In this document: positions 63,253 through 64,000 of the stretch, piece by piece
How the letters are laid out: every line of letters starts with the position of its first letter
How positions within the stretch are numbered: the stretch's first letter is position 1
Source of the DNA: Streptomyces sp. NBC_01707
GTDB lineage: Bacteria > Actinomycetota > Actinomycetes > Streptomycetales > Streptomycetaceae
DNA: 64,000 nt
Assembly (NCBI RefSeq): GCF_041438805.1
Contig: NZ_CP109190.1
Coordinates: forward strand, 5,208,001-5,272,000
Direction of reading: 5' to 3'
The notes under the pieces: generated by a model
Seen by the model: the letters and a program-made list of their open reading frames with translations, nothing else
What the model was told of the DNA's origin: nothing
Database searches by the model: none
Position numbers and translations under genes: made by a program

Positions 63253-63480
63253 ATGAGCGGACAGTCGTACGCGTAACTGTCCGTTTATCGGCTCGTTGTT
63301 CAGGATGCGTGGAGGCAACCGGAATCCGTGGCGTCGTAGCGTTCGTGAAATAGGGGATTGCCGATGCCGGCGAGGGAACACCCGCCGGGCCGGTCATTGG
63401 GTGAGTGGCAACCGTGAGCGGCCTCCGCCTCTGAAGCCCGGGGACAGGGCTGCCCTGCGTCGGTTTCACCACCGGAAGGC
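63253..63480. other. Intergenic, no feature
   Basis: Between the ABC terminator and the frameshifted gene I see no coding frame with support. GGAAGG at 63473-63478 precedes ATG 63481 closely. Confidence 0.35.
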
Positions 63481-64000
63481 ATGTCCCTGCCCACGGAAGT
63501 CGCCCTGCTCGAATCGCGCGCACTGCGCGTCGAGCAGATGGGGCGCGTCGACGTTCGACAAAGTCAAAAGCCTTGTCATGCTCCCGGACGGAATTCACAT
63601 CCGCACAGAGGGCGTGGCCCGCTACGTCGAAGTATCCACAACCGCCGTCAGAAGACTCACCGACCGGTATCAGGACGAGCTCACGGAGAACGGCATGCGG
63701 GTACTGCGGGGCCCTGAACTGCGCTCCTTCCATAGTGACATCCTGTCGCCATGGAAGGAGAAGGGGAGGGAAGGGCCAGAAAGTTATCCACAAGCAGCCA
63801 CTCAGCTCCGGCTGCACACCCGCAGGACCGTGCTCAATGTCGCGATGCTTCTTCGCGACAGCGACATCGCCCGATGCGTCCGCACCTACCTGCTCGACGC
63901 CGAGCAGGACCTGCGTGCGGGGCACGCCTCGCTCGAACATCGCGTCACCCGGGTCGAGAGCTGCCTCGCCGGAGTCGGCATCGCTCTCCAGGAGCTCGGG
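63481..64000 (+). pseudogene. Frameshifted unknown gene, runs off the window
   Basis: Frame one from ATG 63481 reads MSLPTEVALLESRALRVEQM-GRVDV and then turns to noise. From 63554 the +1 frame reads FDKVKSLVMLPDGIHIRTEG, VARYVEVSTTAVRRLTDRYQ, HTRRTVLNVAMLLRDSDIA and RTYLLDAEQDLRAG to the window end. I remember a Streptomyces protein family in which these parts are continuous (ALR-EH-GRIDVLDKVK-L-LLPDG). Relative to it two bases are missing, or one is added, near 63553. It is either a true disruption or a sequence error. A reduced protein from ATG 63578 is possible. An exact TTATCCACA lies inside (63784-63792). Confidence 0.6.

Noticed and set aside
63784..63792. TTATCCACA DnaA-box-like site
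   Set aside because: Single non-consensus site inside the frameshifted gene; listed there but not counted as regulatory.

Overview
The window reads as a core-chromosome stretch of a Streptomyces. Base composition is high-GC with strong G/C third-position bias. It carries the sporulation pair ssgR-ssgA, a FemX-type peptidoglycan branching enzyme, a fused cydCD, GTG/TTG starts, and six exact copies of the 14-bp Streptomyces parS site (GTTTCACGTGAAAC). From memory, the gene order (cca, MIPS, PadR, PBP, femX, rpsF-ssb-rpsR-rplI, dnaB, ssgRA, thiC, cydAB-cydCD) follows the S. coelicolor neighbourhood around SCO3895-SCO3960, on one side of oriC. That would explain both the parS density and the DnaA boxes. 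No insertion sequence, prophage, CRISPR array, rRNA or tRNA was found.

Layout. 1-6 kb: a partial DUF6049 secreted protein, divergent from CCA-adding enzyme; a parS-bearing intergenic region with a 50-bp perfect palindrome; an MFS transporter; inositol-phosphate synthase behind a PadR regulator with a perfect operator-like palindrome. 6-13.3 kb: envelope genes (class A PBP, GT87 membrane glycosyltransferase, alanine-racemase-like protein, FemX, small membrane protein). 13.6-18.7 kb: rpsF-ssb-rpsR-rplI, a MATE exporter, and dnaB preceded by four DnaA-box-like 9-mers. 18.8-28.7 kb: accessory metabolism and regulation (TetR/RibD-like pair, class C beta-lactamase-like hydrolase, AlkZ-superfamily protein, MarR/MFS/HbpS-like set, acetyltransferases, flavohemoprotein). 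28.7-34.3 kb: NUDIX, LysR, cystathionine gamma-lyase, small membrane proteins, then ssgR-ssgA. 34.3-42.7 kb: YibE/F protein, TPP riboswitch-thiC, a lipoprotein, a decayed second thiC 3' end, a metallophosphatase and a LacI regulator. 43-52.4 kb: HisC-like aminotransferase, the Rex-controlled cytochrome bd operon with its assembly transporter, and a GAF-GAF histidine kinase. 52.4-59.3 kb: HAD phosphatase, F420 oxidoreductase, unknown protein, KptA, and a translationally coupled operon of M24 peptidase, EphD-like hydrolase/SDR fusion and MerR regulator. 59.6-63.2 kb: two consecutive ABC-2 half-transporter modules. The right edge holds a frameshifted gene that runs off the window.

The most notable signals are regulatory and structural. 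Two parS sites double as translation starts (cydCD and a DUF2269-like gene), and two others are centres of extended perfect palindromes. A DnaA-box cluster lies upstream of dnaB, and the Rex operator upstream of cydA is a nested double palindrome. Several undescribed palindromic operators sit beside PadR, TetR, MarR, LysR and MerR genes. I found no clear new defence or biosynthetic system; the M24-EphD-MerR operon is the best candidate for an uncharacterised pathway.
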